A stretch of 64,000 nucleotides of DNA, from contig DF970673.1 of NCBI GenBank assembly GCA_001270045.2, forward strand, positions 12,124 to 76,123, given 5' to 3'. Each line of letters opens with the position of its first letter. Position 1 is the first letter of the stretch. The notes under the pieces were generated by a model. That model did no database searches, was not told the origin of the DNA, and saw only the letters and a program-made list of their open reading frames with translations. A program made the position numbers and the translations under genes. The DNA is from Bacteroidales bacterium 6E (GTDB taxonomy: Bacteria > Bacteroidota > Bacteroidia > Bacteroidales > Prolixibacteraceae). Shown in pieces: positions 27,207 to 36,884 of the stretch.

Positions 27207-28487
27207 ATGGCAGAGTTTGTAATCATGCCTCGCCAGGGCCAGTCGGTGGAGACCTGTATTCTGGGACAATGGTATAAGGAAGTGGGAGACACCGTAAAGT
27301 CGGGTGATCTTCTTTTTTCATATGAAACCGATAAGGCTGCTTTTGATGAGGAAGCCAAATCTGATGGAGTCCTGTTGGCCATTTTTTATAATCCGGGCGA
27401 TGAGGTGCCAGTATTGGCCAATATTGGTCTGATTGGAGAGGCAGGAGAGGAGTTTGAATTACCTGAGCAACAGTCATCGGCTGAAACTCCTGAAGCCTCT
27501 GATGAAGTTGCTAAAGTCATCGAATTTAGCCTTGATCCTGATCAGGGGGGTGATGAAAGGATTAGGATTTCACCGCTTGCCCGAAATATGGCCATAAAGC
27601 TGGGTGTTGATTATACCGTTTTGGAAGGAACTGGTCCGCAGGGCAGAATTATTGCCCGCGATGTAGAAAGTTATTCTTTAAATGAAAAGTCCTACAAGAC
27701 GGGGAGAGAGCTTTATGGACCTGATGAGATTAGCCCGATCAATAAAACCGAATCTAATATTTTACCGGAAAATATAGTATTAAGACAGGAATATGACTTG
27801 AAGCCTCTGACAAATATCCGTAAGCTGATTGCAAAATCAATGCACCAATCATTACAAAACTCGGCACAGTTGACTCACCATTTAAGTGCAGATGCAAGGA
27901 AGCTATTGTCTTATAGAAAGAAGTTTAAAGCGGATTTTCAGACAGGAAAAATTTCGGAGAACATTACCATTAACGATATGGTGTGTTATGCCGTGATCCG
28001 TTCACTGAAGAAGTTCCCCCAAGTGAATGCCCATTTTATGGGAGATCAGATGAAGATCTTCAGGAAAGTTAATTTGGGATTTGCAGTGGATACTGATCGG
28101 GGCCTGATGGTTCCGGCACTAAAGGATGCTGATGACCTTTCCATTGGTGGACTCTCGAACCAGCTTGGCAAACTTGCAGACAATTGCAGGAAAGGGAATA
28201 TTAACCCCGATCTCCTGAATCCGGAAGCTGCTTCCTTTACGGTTTCCAATCTTGGAAATTACGGTGTCGAAATCTTTACTCCTGTAATAAATCTTCCTCA
28301 GACAGCCATTCTTGGTGTGAATACCATCATCCCACGGCCAATGGATCTGGGAGATGGTGTTTATGGATTTGTTCCCATGATTGGTCTCTCACTTACATAT
28401 GACCACCGTGCCCTCGATGGCGGTGAAGCCACCCGTTTTCTGTCCGACATTGCACGCGAAATTGAAAATCTAGTATTTGTATCATAA
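27207..28487 (+). CDS. 2-oxoacid dehydrogenase E2 (dihydrolipoamide acyltransferase)
   Basis: Transfers an acyl group from the lipoyl arm to CoA. The 426-residue protein has a lipoyl domain at 1-80 with lipoyl-lysine K43 (SYETDKAAFDEEA). An E3/E1-binding domain follows at about 115-155 (RISPLARNMAIKLGV, GPQGRIIARDV). The catalytic domain covers about 200-426 with H400 and D404 (TYDHRALDGGEATRF). Adjacent lipoyl-side residues differ from the common ETDKATME. The E1 gene follows after 36 nt. No E3 (lipoamide dehydrogenase) gene lies in the window, so E3 must be encoded elsewhere. Pyruvate or a branched-chain/acetoin-type substrate cannot be told apart by eye. Confidence 0.92.
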   Translation: MAEFVIMPRQGQSVETCILGQWYKEVGDTVKSGDLLFSYETDKAAFDEEAKSDGVLLAIFYNPGDEVPVLANIGLIGEAGEEFELPEQQSSAETPEASDEVAKVIEFSLDPDQGGDERIRISPLARNMAIKLGVDYTVLEGTGPQGRIIARDVESYSLNEKSYKTGRELYGPDEISPINKTESNILPENIVLRQEYDLKPLTNIRKLIAKSMHQSLQNSAQLTHHLSADARKLLSYRKKFKADFQTGKISENITINDMVCYAVIRSLKKFPQVNAHFMGDQMKIFRKVNLGFAVDTDRGLMVPALKDADDLSIGGLSNQLGKLADNCRKGNINPDLLNPEAASFTVSNLGNYGVEIFTPVINLPQTAILGVNTIIPRPMDLGDGVYGFVPMIGLSLTYDHRALDGGEATRFLSDIAREIENLVFVS

Positions 28488-28523
28488 CTGCTTATACGAT
28501 AGCGACTTTTAAATAGTACACAT

Positions 28524-30992
28524 ATGCCAAAGAATCAGTATATAGATCCCAAAAGTGTAAGGAAGCCTGGAATGATTGAGTTCAGGCCTGTTCCGGTGAA
28601 TCAATATAATCGAACCATCAAAGAGGAGAGAACCCGTTACAGTGATGACGACCTTATGCGTATCTACCATGATATGCGGATGATTCGCGAATTTGAAACC
28701 ATGCTCAATCTGATCAAGATCAGGGGTGAATATAATGGGATTGCTTATAATCATCCCGGTCCGGCGCATCTCTCCATTGGACAGGAAGCTGCAGCAGTTG
28801 GAATGGCATATACCCTTTCGGTTGATGACTTTATTTTTGGATCACATAGAAGCCATGGAGAGATTCTGGCAAAAGGGCTTTCGGCCATTCATCAATTGAA
28901 TGATGAGCAACTGTCACAAATCATGCGGTCACATTTCAATGGAGCTACGCTTCGTCCTGTTGCAACCGACCATAAGGGTTCTGTCAAGTCGTTGGCAGTG
29001 AAGTTTCTTCTTTATGGAACACTTGCCGAGATTTTTGCCCGTAAAACTGGATTTAATAAAGGATTGGGCGGATCTATGCATGCATTCTTTACCCCGTTTG
29101 GGGTTTATCCCAATAACGCCATCGTGGGCGGATCAGGTGATATTGCGGTAGGTGCGGCACTATTCAAGAAAGTTAACCGAAAGAAGGGTATAGTTGTTGC
29201 AAATATCGGGGATGCATCCATGGCTTGTGGTCCGGTTTGGGAAGGAATTTCATTTGCCACCATGGATCAGTTTTCAGAACTTTGGGATGGAGATATGAAA
29301 GGTGGCCTTCCTTTAATCATAAACATCATGAATAATCAGTATGGTATGGGGGGGCAAACATGTGGTGAAACCATGGGCTATGGGATTGCCGCGCGAATTG
29401 GCGCAGGAGTTAACGAAGACCAGATGCATGCCGAAAGGGTCGACGGTTATAACCCCTTGGCTGTTATTGATGCATATGTCAGGAAGCGCAAGCTAATTGA
29501 AGAAAAAAGAGGACCTGTATTGCTTGATGTACTTACCTATCGCTATAGTGGGCATTCTCCTTCAGATGCCTCTTCTTATCGCTCGAAAGAAGAAGTGGAG
29601 GCATGGGAAGCCGCTGATTCAATCGCATGGTTTGGACAGGAACTGATCAACGAGGGAATTGCCAGCGAAGAGGTGCTTCAGAAAGTGGATGAAGAAATCA
29701 CGTCAATCGTATCGTGGGCACTTAAGCTTGCTATTGACGATGAAGTTTCTCCACATATGGATATGAAGAACCAGCCTGACCTCATAGGCGAAATGATGTT
29801 TTCAAATGAGTCAATAGACCGATTGGAGGACAGGGCTCCCGAGGTAAATCATCCCATGGAAGAGAATCCTCGCGTTAAGCAGTTAGCCTCAAAGGAAAGA
29901 TTTGCATTTGATGTCCAAGGGAAACCGCATTCAAAAATCAAGAACTATGTTGTCAGGGATGGGATTTTCGAGGCAATAATAGATCGTTTTTACAAAGATC
30001 CAACGCTGATTGCCTATGGGGAAGAAAATCGTGACTGGGGTGGAGCCTTTGCTGTATATCGTGGTTTAACAGAGGCATTGCCTTACCATCGCCTTTTTAA
30101 TTCTCCTATTTCCGAGGCAGCCATTGTCGGAACAGCCATAGGCTATGCCATGTGTGGCGGCAGGGTAGTGCCTGAAATCATGTATTGTGATTTTCTGGGA
30201 AGGGCAGGGGATGAGGTGTTTAACCAGCTTCCCAAATGGCAGGCAATGAGTGGAAATGTTCTCAAAATGCCGGTTGTTCTTCGGGTTTCTGTCGGATCGA
30301 AATATGGTGCACAACATTCACAGGACTGGACTGCGCTCGCAGCACATATCCCCGGATTGAAAGTAGTCTTCCCGGTAACGCCCTATGATGCCAAGGGGCT
30401 GATGAACAGTGCTCTTCAGGGAACAGATCCCGTTATATTTTTTGAGAGTCAGCGGGTTTATGATATGGGAGAATTGTTTCATGAGGAGGGCGTACCTGAA
30501 GGATATTATGAAATTCCAATTGGGGAACCTGATGTAAAACGAAGAGGGAATGATGTTACCATTCTTTCGATTGGAGCCACACTTTATCGTGCCTTGGAGG
30601 CAGCTGATATCCTGAGTGAAAAGTACAATTTGTCGGCCGAAATCATTGATGCAAGATCGCTTGTGCCATTTAATTACCAGACTGTTATTGATTCGGTACG
30701 CAAAACTGGCAGAATAGTTGTTACAGGAGATGCTTCCACAAGGGGGTCATTCTTACGTGAATTAGCTTCGACCATTACTGAGCTGGCCTTTGATTACCTC
30801 GATGCACCACCGGTAGTTGTCGGGTCACGGAATTGGATTACGCCGGCATATGAATTGGAAGAATATTTCTTTCCACAAGCTTCATGGATTGTTGATGCGA
30901 TACATCAAAGGATTCTACCCTTGAATGGGCATCAATCATCGATTGATTTTTCGGAGAGTGCTCAACTAGAACGAAATGCCAGAGGAATTTAA
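28524..30992 (+). CDS. Fused 2-oxoacid dehydrogenase E1 alpha/beta subunit
   Basis: Thiamine-diphosphate-dependent decarboxylase of a 2-oxoacid dehydrogenase complex. At 822 residues it joins an alpha part (about 1-450) to a beta part (about 465-822). The TPP motif runs from G229-D230 ([10 protein letters not shown]) to N270-N271 ([10 protein letters not shown]). The beta half shows [46 protein letters not shown] and [16 protein letters not shown]. Alpha-beta fusion is common in Bacteroidota. Transcribed with E2 under the GntR-type operator, so it probably belongs to an inducible catabolic complex rather than the housekeeping pyruvate dehydrogenase. Substrate unknown. Confidence 0.92.
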   Translation: MPKNQYIDPKSVRKPGMIEFRPVPVNQYNRTIKEERTRYSDDDLMRIYHDMRMIREFETMLNLIKIRGEYNGIAYNHPGPAHLSIGQEAAAVGMAYTLSVDDFIFGSHRSHGEILAKGLSAIHQLNDEQLSQIMRSHFNGATLRPVATDHKGSVKSLAVKFLLYGTLAEIFARKTGFNKGLGGSMHAFFTPFGVYPNNAIVGGSGDIAVGAALFKKVNRKKGIVVANIGDASMACGPVWEGISFATMDQFSELWDGDMKGGLPLIINIMNNQYGMGGQTCGETMGYGIAARIGAGVNEDQMHAERVDGYNPLAVIDAYVRKRKLIEEKRGPVLLDVLTYRYSGHSPSDASSYRSKEEVEAWEAADSIAWFGQELINEGIASEEVLQKVDEEITSIVSWALKLAIDDEVSPHMDMKNQPDLIGEMMFSNESIDRLEDRAPEVNHPMEENPRVKQLASKERFAFDVQGKPHSKIKNYVVRDGIFEAIIDRFYKDPTLIAYGEENRDWGGAFAVYRGLTEALPYHRLFNSPISEAAIVGTAIGYAMCGGRVVPEIMYCDFLGRAGDEVFNQLPKWQAMSGNVLKMPVVLRVSVGSKYGAQHSQDWTALAAHIPGLKVVFPVTPYDAKGLMNSALQGTDPVIFFESQRVYDMGELFHEEGVPEGYYEIPIGEPDVKRRGNDVTILSIGATLYRALEAADILSEKYNLSAEIIDARSLVPFNYQTVIDSVRKTGRIVVTGDASTRGSFLRELASTITELAFDYLDAPPVVVGSRNWITPAYELEEYFFPQASWIVDAIHQRILPLNGHQSSIDFSESAQLERNARGI

Positions 30993-31043
30993 TTCACTTG
31001 CATTTCGTTTGATATTTGAAAAGCTGTATTATTTCGGGAGAAC

Positions 31044-31075
31044 AAAACTGTATCATTTCAGTTTTATTCTTTTTC
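31044..31075 (+). terminator. Candidate terminator after the E2-E1 operon
   Basis: AAAACTG (31044-31050) and CAGTTTT (31059-31065) form a 7-bp stem, followed by ATTCTTTTT. It lies between the convergent E1 and M23 peptidase genes and could serve both. Confidence 0.5.
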
Positions 31076-31078
31076 TTG

Positions 31079-31969
31079 TTAGAATATACGCAGAACGGCT
31101 CCTATTTTTAGTACCGATTGGCTTGTCAGGTTATTCAGTTCACAAAGTTCATTAACCGTGACCTGGAACCTGCGGGCAATCAACCAAAGAGAATCTCCTG
31201 ATTTTACAACATATTCAGAAGGAGTGTCCTTCATGTCTATGACATGGTTCTTAGGAGTCGTTTTTGGTTTTTGTACCAGATCGGCCAACATTTCTTTGCC
31301 ATATATTTCCGGCCTGATCCTGCCCGCATCAAAATCGTAAACCAATTCCGGATTATAAGCCCTGCCATTCTCCCTGATCTCAAAGTGGAGATGCGTTCCG
31401 GTAGCTCTTCCGGTTCTCCCTCCCAAACCAATAATTTGCCCTGTATTAACGGTATCACCTGGGTTAACTAAAATACTTGACAGATGGGAATAATAAGTTT
31501 CCAAGCCATGAAAGTGATTTATGACCACCAGTTTGCCATAACCATAATAAGAAGTGGCACGTGTGACGATACCCTGGTAGGCTGCAACGACCGTATCCCC
31601 TAACTGAAGTTTAATGTCTGTGCCAGTATGCATCCTGCCTTTTCTCATCCCGTATTTACTGATCACTTTGCCTGGAAAAGGAACGACAAATTGATCGAGG
31701 ACCTCGCTGAACGAAGGTATTGCATCTTCGTCAATCAGGAAAACATCCTCTGAAACTGCAAATTCAGGACCGATATCGAGAGTGTCCGTAAATAATTCCT
31801 CGTCCAAAACGTATAATGATACCGAGTCAGTGCGTGTATGAAAACCTGCCTCAGCGCGAAAAGCGAATAGTAGGAATACAATAAAAAATGTAAGTAATAG
31901 CTTGATAAATAATACTTTCACGTTTTGCAGAATTTGGTTTGTTTTGTTTCGTTTGTTTACAGCAACCAT
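31079..31969 (-). CDS. M23 metallopeptidase with C-terminal LysM domain
   Basis: A 296-residue envelope protein, probably a peptidoglycan endopeptidase or a regulator of one. The N-terminus has a hydrophobic segment at about 18-45 (LFIKLLLTFFIVFLLFAFRAEA), a signal peptide or anchor. The LytM/M23 domain covers about 95-215, with zinc-site motifs HTGTDIK (HxxxD) and THLHFEIR (HxH), both intact, so the enzyme is likely active. A LysM domain ends the protein at about 250-296 (YVVKSGDSLWLIARRFQVTVNELCELNNL). Convergent with the dehydrogenase operon. A -7 box TATTTTTG lies at 31987-31994 on the minus strand, 18 nt before the ATG. Confidence 0.9.
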   Translation of the reverse strand: MVAVNKRNKTNQILQNVKVLFIKLLLTFFIVFLLFAFRAEAGFHTRTDSVSLYVLDEELFTDTLDIGPEFAVSEDVFLIDEDAIPSFSEVLDQFVVPFPGKVISKYGMRKGRMHTGTDIKLQLGDTVVAAYQGIVTRATSYYGYGKLVVINHFHGLETYYSHLSSILVNPGDTVNTGQIIGLGGRTGRATGTHLHFEIRENGRAYNPELVYDFDAGRIRPEIYGKEMLADLVQKPKTTPKNHVIDMKDTPSEYVVKSGDSLWLIARRFQVTVNELCELNNLTSQSVLKIGAVLRIF

Positions 31970-32099
31970 TTCTGTACGGCTGGAGGCAAAAATATAGAAA
32001 ATTTTTCAAATGAAAATGTGAAATTTTCTATTGGCAGGATACCAAAGGATAGATTTTTAGTCCGTATTTCATTAATTTGGGACTATTATTGAGTTTGCT

Positions 32100-33323
32100 A
32101 TGGAAAATTATTATTCATTTCTCATTAAAAAATTACAAAGTCAAGATCAATCATTCAGTAAAGGGAAAATCCGAAAGGTCAATGGTCATATTCATTCGCC
32201 ATTTTCTTTTAGTGCCTTTACAAATATTCAACAGCCTTTTTCAATGGCGGTTGAAGAAGATATTTCTGTTCTGGGGATCAATGATTTTTATACAACAGAT
32301 GGATATCCGGTTTTTGCAGAACTAGCCCGAGAGATGAAAGTATTTCCCTTGTTCAATATTGAATTTATGGGTCTACAAATGGAGGAACAGAAGGCCGGTA
32401 TCCGTGTAAATGACCCTCAGAATCCTGGTAGAACCTATATCAGTGGCAAGGGATTGGCTTTTCCGGTTTCATTCAGAGAACAGGCAAGTGCGAAGATGGA
32501 TCTCCTGATGAAAGAGAGTAACCGTCAGACATATAAGATGGTAGAGATGCTCAATCTTCATCTTGAAAGGAAATCGGTTGGTATCAGCTTTACTGCAGAG
32601 GAGCTGCATCGAACTTTTGCCCGCAATCTCTTCAGGGAAAGACATATTGCAACCGCAGTCAGAAACGCCGTATTTGAAAAGTATTCAGATGCGGAAACCA
32701 GAAAAGCGATACTGGAGAAAATTCTGGGATCAACTGTTCCTGAAAACACCTTAAATGATCATTCCAGCCTTGAAAATGAGATCAGGAATAAGCTGCTTAA
32801 AGCTGGAGGGCCCGCCTATGTACCCGAAGATGAGGACGCATTCCTATCACTTGAGCAAGTACTTCAACTTATAATTGACGGTGGGGGTATACCTTGTTAT
32901 CCTGTACTTCTGGATGATGCGAAGGGAAACCTTACTGACTTCGAAGCAGATTATTCAGCAATGGCTCAAAAGCTTAAGGATAAAGGGATATTCATGATTG
33001 AATTGATCCCTGGACGAAATGATTTTCACATTCTGAAAGAATTTGTGAAGTTCTTCGACCAAAAGGGGTTTGTGATCACTTTCGGTACCGAACACAACAC
33101 TCCCAAGCTTGATCCATTGACTGTTTCGTGTCGGGGAGGGGTTCAACTTGATGAATTTCTGATGGAGATTAATTACAGGGGTGCATGCATTATTGCAGCC
33201 CATCAATTTCTGGTCTCCATTGCGAAGGAAGGATTTCCAACACAACGTTTTCCTGAGACAAACCGGTTGAATGAACTCGCCAATTTGGGGGGAAAAATCA
33301 TTGAAAATTTTATACATAGTTGA
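32100..33323 (+). CDS. PHP-superfamily metal-dependent hydrolase-like protein
   Basis: A 407-residue cytoplasmic protein. PHP-type metal-binding motifs are spread along it: NGHIHSPFSFSAF at about residue 29, GINDFYTTDGY at about 60, and NIEFMGLQ at about 85. ITFGTEHNTPKLDP lies near 330, and a late His (CIIAAHQF) near 372. A helical insertion at about 130-260 separates the two metal half-sites. This is the general layout of PHP phosphoesterases, but I do not recognise a specific subfamily. Its stop overlaps the region of the next start, and three same-strand genes follow one another closely, so it is probably the first gene of a sugar- or polyol-catabolic operon. A poor -7 box (TAATTTGG, 32073-32080) precedes it. 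Confidence 0.7.
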   Translation: MENYYSFLIKKLQSQDQSFSKGKIRKVNGHIHSPFSFSAFTNIQQPFSMAVEEDISVLGINDFYTTDGYPVFAELAREMKVFPLFNIEFMGLQMEEQKAGIRVNDPQNPGRTYISGKGLAFPVSFREQASAKMDLLMKESNRQTYKMVEMLNLHLERKSVGISFTAEELHRTFARNLFRERHIATAVRNAVFEKYSDAETRKAILEKILGSTVPENTLNDHSSLENEIRNKLLKAGGPAYVPEDEDAFLSLEQVLQLIIDGGGIPCYPVLLDDAKGNLTDFEADYSAMAQKLKDKGIFMIELIPGRNDFHILKEFVKFFDQKGFVITFGTEHNTPKLDPLTVSCRGGVQLDEFLMEINYRGACIIAAHQFLVSIAKEGFPTQRFPETNRLNELANLGGKIIENFIHS

Positions 33324-33325
33324 TA

Positions 33326-35299
33326 ATGAACAGCAGAATTGATGAGTTAGTAGAGGTCTCCCGATATTATGGACAGAGAAAGGATTTTGTTATAGCCGGT
33401 GGTGGAAATACTTCATGGAAGGATGATCAATATCTTTATATCAAGGCCAGTGGGATCAGTTTATCAACAATCACGGAGCATGGATTCTGTATTCTTGACC
33501 GAAGCAAGTTGAATGACATTTCTTCGATGGTCTTCAGTAGCGATTCCGCAACCAGAGAAGAACAGGTAAAAAACGCACTGATGGCATGTCGGATTAATCC
33601 GGATACCGGACTGCGGCCTTCTGTTGAAACTTCTCTTCATAATCTATTTGAATATTCATTCGTCGTCCATACCCACCCAACATTGGTAAATGCACTGATG
33701 TGCAGTAAGGACGCTTTGAATAAAACGGAAGAGTTATTTGGTGACATTGCCTTGTTTATCCCATATTCCGACCCCGGATTTATGCTTTTTACAATCATCA
33801 GGCAAAAGATTCTGGATTACCGGGCACGGAAAGGGCATGATCCGCATCTGGTATTTATTCAGAATCATGGTGTTTTCGTGGCTGCGAACACAACAGACGA
33901 AATCAAAGGACTTTATCATCGGATAGAGAAGGCAATCCGGAGTTTTGTCAAACATGTCCCTGACAATAAACCATTGCCTTTATCAGATATAATCACAGGT
34001 ATAATTCCTGCGGTTCGAATGCTTCTGTCAACAGAAACGGTCCAATTGGTGCGGGGATTTCATTCAACAGTTTTGGATCATTTTATTACTAATTCCGTTC
34101 AATTTGGCAAAATATCCATGCCCTTTACCCCTGATCAAATGGTTTATTGCCAATCGGAATATTTGTTTATTGAAAATTCTTCATCACAACATGAGATATT
34201 GAGTGAAATCAGCGCAAAGGCCAGGGAATACAGAGACCGAAAAGGGACAAATCCAAAATTGATTTTTGTTCGTGGAGAGGGAGTTTTGGTGGTTGCCAAT
34301 ACGGCCATGGCTCTTGACTACCTTGCTGATATCGTAATGGATTTTACTATGATCGCCTTCCTTTCCGAAAATTTTGGTGGCCCCCATCCAATGACTGCTG
34401 AACAGGTTTTATTTATTGAAAACTGGGAAGTTGAGAACTACCGCAAAAAAGTATCTCTAGGTGCAAATAATGGGGGTAGGGTTGAGAATAAGGTGGTTAT
34501 TGTCACAGGTGCTGCCCAGGGATTTGGGGCTGGTATTGCAGAACTGATGTTTGAACAGGGAGCAAACATTGTAATAGCTGACATGAATAAGGAAAAGGGT
34601 ATTGAAATGACGGAAACCCTTAACCGAAAAGCCACAATGAACAGGAGCATATTTTTAAAAGTGGATGTTTCAGATCCACTTTCAGTGAGCACGATGGTGA
34701 ACAAGGTGGTTTCCTTTTTTGGTGGAGTTGATGTAGTGATATCCAATGCCGGGATTTTGCGTGCCGGGGGAATTGAAGATATGACGCCTGAAACATTTGA
34801 CCTTATGACCCGCGTGAATTATAACGGATACTTCCACTGTGTGAAATATACCGGGCCCGTCATGAAGTTGCAACATCAATATCGTCCTGATTATTATATG
34901 GATATTATTCAGATAAACTCAAAATCAGGATTGAAGGGGAGCAACAAAAACTTTGCCTATTCCGGCGGCAAGTTCGGGGGTATCGGATTGACACAGTCTT
35001 TTGCCCTCGAGCTAATGCCATACAGAATTAAAGTAAATGCGGTATGTCCCGGGAATTTTTTTGATGGTCCGCTTTGGTCCGATCCAGTTAACGGACTATT
35101 TGTACAATATTTAAGGGCGGGAAAAATCCCTGGAGCACAAAGTGTTGAAGATGTAAAGAATCATTATGAGAGCCAGGTTCCTGCCGGACGGGGGTGTACT
35201 GCCCTCGATGTGGTGAAGGCAATTTATTATATCATTGAACAAGAATACGAGACAGGTCAGGCCGTTCCGGTAACTGGCGGTCAGGAAATGTTGGGCTGA
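33326..35299 (+). CDS. Bifunctional class II aldolase/short-chain dehydrogenase
   Basis: A 657-residue fusion. The N-terminal class II aldolase/adducin-like half covers about 1-385. It has zinc-binding His motifs VVHTHPTLVNALM and IQNHGVFVAANT, and a second FVRGEGVLVVANT copy. The C-terminal Rossmann short-chain dehydrogenase covers about 390-657, with VIVTGAAQGFGAGIAE, NAGIL and the catalytic Ser-Tyr-Lys as INSKSG and YSGGK. The fusion resembles the RhaD/YuxG-type enzymes of deoxy-sugar degradation, which cleave or oxidise sugar (phosphate) intermediates. ATG 33326 is preferred to TTG 33320, which overlaps the previous stop. Middle gene of the PHP-aldolase/SDR-dehydrogenase operon. Substrate not determined. 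Confidence 0.9.
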   Translation: MNSRIDELVEVSRYYGQRKDFVIAGGGNTSWKDDQYLYIKASGISLSTITEHGFCILDRSKLNDISSMVFSSDSATREEQVKNALMACRINPDTGLRPSVETSLHNLFEYSFVVHTHPTLVNALMCSKDALNKTEELFGDIALFIPYSDPGFMLFTIIRQKILDYRARKGHDPHLVFIQNHGVFVAANTTDEIKGLYHRIEKAIRSFVKHVPDNKPLPLSDIITGIIPAVRMLLSTETVQLVRGFHSTVLDHFITNSVQFGKISMPFTPDQMVYCQSEYLFIENSSSQHEILSEISAKAREYRDRKGTNPKLIFVRGEGVLVVANTAMALDYLADIVMDFTMIAFLSENFGGPHPMTAEQVLFIENWEVENYRKKVSLGANNGGRVENKVVIVTGAAQGFGAGIAELMFEQGANIVIADMNKEKGIEMTETLNRKATMNRSIFLKVDVSDPLSVSTMVNKVVSFFGGVDVVISNAGILRAGGIEDMTPETFDLMTRVNYNGYFHCVKYTGPVMKLQHQYRPDYYMDIIQINSKSGLKGSNKNFAYSGGKFGGIGLTQSFALELMPYRIKVNAVCPGNFFDGPLWSDPVNGLFVQYLRAGKIPGAQSVEDVKNHYESQVPAGRGCTALDVVKAIYYIIEQEYETGQAVPVTGGQEMLG

Positions 35300-35331
35300 C
35301 ACAAATTGTAATACCTTAAAAAATCTGTAGA

Positions 35332-36624
35332 ATGAATACAACAGCAGTCAGAATGTATGGGAAAAACGACCTGCGACTTGAATCTTTTGAGTTGCCGGCA
35401 ATCAAGGAAGACGAAATCCTGGCGAAGGTGGTTTCCGATAGCATCTGCATGTCATCATATAAAGCTGCCCATCAGGGGAGCGACCATAAAAGGGTTCCTG
35501 ATAATGTTTCAGAGCATCCTGTAATCATAGGGCATGAATTCGCCGGCGAGATAATCGAAGTTGGGGCACGCTGGAGCCATAAATTTAAGCCTGGTCAGAA
35601 ATACTCCATACAACCAGCCATATATTACCCGGAGGGCCCGGTTGGGATACTCAGTGCTCCCGGATATAGCTATCAGTACATCGGTGGAAATGCTACCTAT
35701 GTAATAATTCCGAAAGATGTACTTGAGCAGGATTGCCTCCTTGTTTACAATGGTCCCGGGTATTATCCGGCATCCCTGGCAGAACCGCTTTCTTGCGTGA
35801 TTGGTGCAATGCATGCTAACTATCATACACGTCCCGGATCTTATGTACACGAAATGGAAATCAAACAAGGGGGCCGAATGGCAATCCTTGCAGGTGTAGG
35901 CCCAATGGGTTTGGCAGCCATCAATTACGTAGTTAACCGGCGAGACCGAAAGCCATCACTACTGGTTGTCACAGATATTGATCAGAAACGACTAGATCGG
36001 GCAGCTGAAATTTTTTCAGTCGAATGGGCAAAAACCAGGGGTATTGATTTGGTGTACCTGAATACCTCTGATAGTGAAGACCCGATCGCTCTCCTTCGCC
36101 AACAAACAAAAGGTATAGGATATGACGATGTTTTTGTTTTTGCACCGGTATCCAACGTAATTGAACAGGGTGATGCGATTCTGGCCAATGACGGATGTCT
36201 CAACTTCTTTGCCGGGCCATCCGATCCTGGATTTTCCGCAAAAATGAATTTTTATAATGTCCATTATGCTTCCACCCATATTGTTGGAACCTCCGGAGGT
36301 AATAATGATGATATGGTGGAAGCTTTGGAATGCATGTCAAAGGGATTGGATCCTGCTGGTTTGGTGACGCATATAGGCGGACTGAATGCTGTCATAGATA
36401 CGACATTAAATCTGCCCTCGATTCCAGGTGGGAAAAAGTTGATATATACTCATAAGGACCTTCCTTTGACTGCAATCAGCGATTTTGGAATCTTGGGTAA
36501 AACACTGCCATTTTATAGTGATCTGGCTGCCATTATTGCCAAAACCAATGGATTATGGTCGGTCGAAGCGGAAGAATATTTACTCCAAAATGCACCTGAA
36601 ATCTCAGATAGGTTGAGTATATAA
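35332..36624 (+). CDS. Zinc-dependent medium-chain alcohol dehydrogenase
   Basis: A 430-residue MDR-family enzyme resembling sorbitol/L-sorbose-1-phosphate reductases. The catalytic zinc site is C39 (DSICMSSYK) and H68-E69 (IIGHEFAGEI). The usual CxSD is replaced by CMSS. The Rossmann nucleotide-binding segment is AILAGVGPMGLAAINYV, with VTDIDQKRLDRA suggesting NAD preference through the acidic residue after the strand. The family's structural-zinc four-Cys loop is absent. The protein is longer than the roughly 350 residues of classical members. It follows the aldolase/SDR gene by 32 nt and is closed by a strong terminator. Likely interconverts a polyol or sugar phosphate and a ketose. Confidence 0.87.
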   Translation: MNTTAVRMYGKNDLRLESFELPAIKEDEILAKVVSDSICMSSYKAAHQGSDHKRVPDNVSEHPVIIGHEFAGEIIEVGARWSHKFKPGQKYSIQPAIYYPEGPVGILSAPGYSYQYIGGNATYVIIPKDVLEQDCLLVYNGPGYYPASLAEPLSCVIGAMHANYHTRPGSYVHEMEIKQGGRMAILAGVGPMGLAAINYVVNRRDRKPSLLVVTDIDQKRLDRAAEIFSVEWAKTRGIDLVYLNTSDSEDPIALLRQQTKGIGYDDVFVFAPVSNVIEQGDAILANDGCLNFFAGPSDPGFSAKMNFYNVHYASTHIVGTSGGNNDDMVEALECMSKGLDPAGLVTHIGGLNAVIDTTLNLPSIPGGKKLIYTHKDLPLTAISDFGILGKTLPFYSDLAAIIAKTNGLWSVEAEEYLLQNAPEISDRLSI

Positions 36625-36627
36625 ATA

Positions 36628-36660
36628 AAAATGCCATCCTGAAAGATGGCATTTTCTTTA
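36628..36660 (+). terminator. Rho-independent terminator of the PHP-aldolase-dehydrogenase operon
   Basis: AAAATGCCATC (36628-36638) and GATGGCATTTT (36645-36655) form a perfect 11-bp stem with a 6-nt loop, beginning 3 nt after the dehydrogenase stop. A T-rich tail follows. Confidence 0.88.
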
Positions 36661-36678
36661 ACCAAACTAAACAAACTT

Positions 36679-36762
36679 ATGAAGAGATCAATATCTCCAA
36701 TTGTGTATTTGACTGTTCATATGAATAAAGGATTAATAGGGAGGTTAAATATTTTAAAATAA
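36679..36762 (+). CDS. Possible 27-codon small ORF between two terminators
   Basis: An ATG at 36679 opens a 27-codon frame ending TAA at 36760-36762, directly before the palindromic terminator. It begins MKRSISPIVYL, basic then hydrophobic. The A-rich leader before it (accaaactaaacaaactt) is like Bacteroidota translation start regions. It lies about 20 nt after the operon terminator. No promoter box was found upstream, so it may be read through, be an old gene start, or not be translated at all. The peptide is too short for a family call. Confidence 0.3.
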   Translation: MKRSISPIVYLTVHMNKGLIGRLNILK

Positions 36763-36792
36763 AAAAAAAGGGAGCTAATTAGCTCCCCTTTT
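36761..36792 (-). terminator. Palindromic terminator after aroK
   Basis: GGGAGCTAATTAGCTCCC (36770-36787) is an 18-nt perfect palindrome. Read leftward it is followed by nine Ts (A9 at 36761-36769); read rightward by CTTTT. It could act both ways, ending the aroK-side transcript and any rightward small-ORF transcript. Confidence 0.8.
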
Positions 36793-36884
36793 AATTGTTA
36801 ACCCCCAAATACACATGTCAGACAGATATCTGACGTGAAGTATGACAAAATTAATGTACTTTTTTAAAAATGCAACTCAATTTG

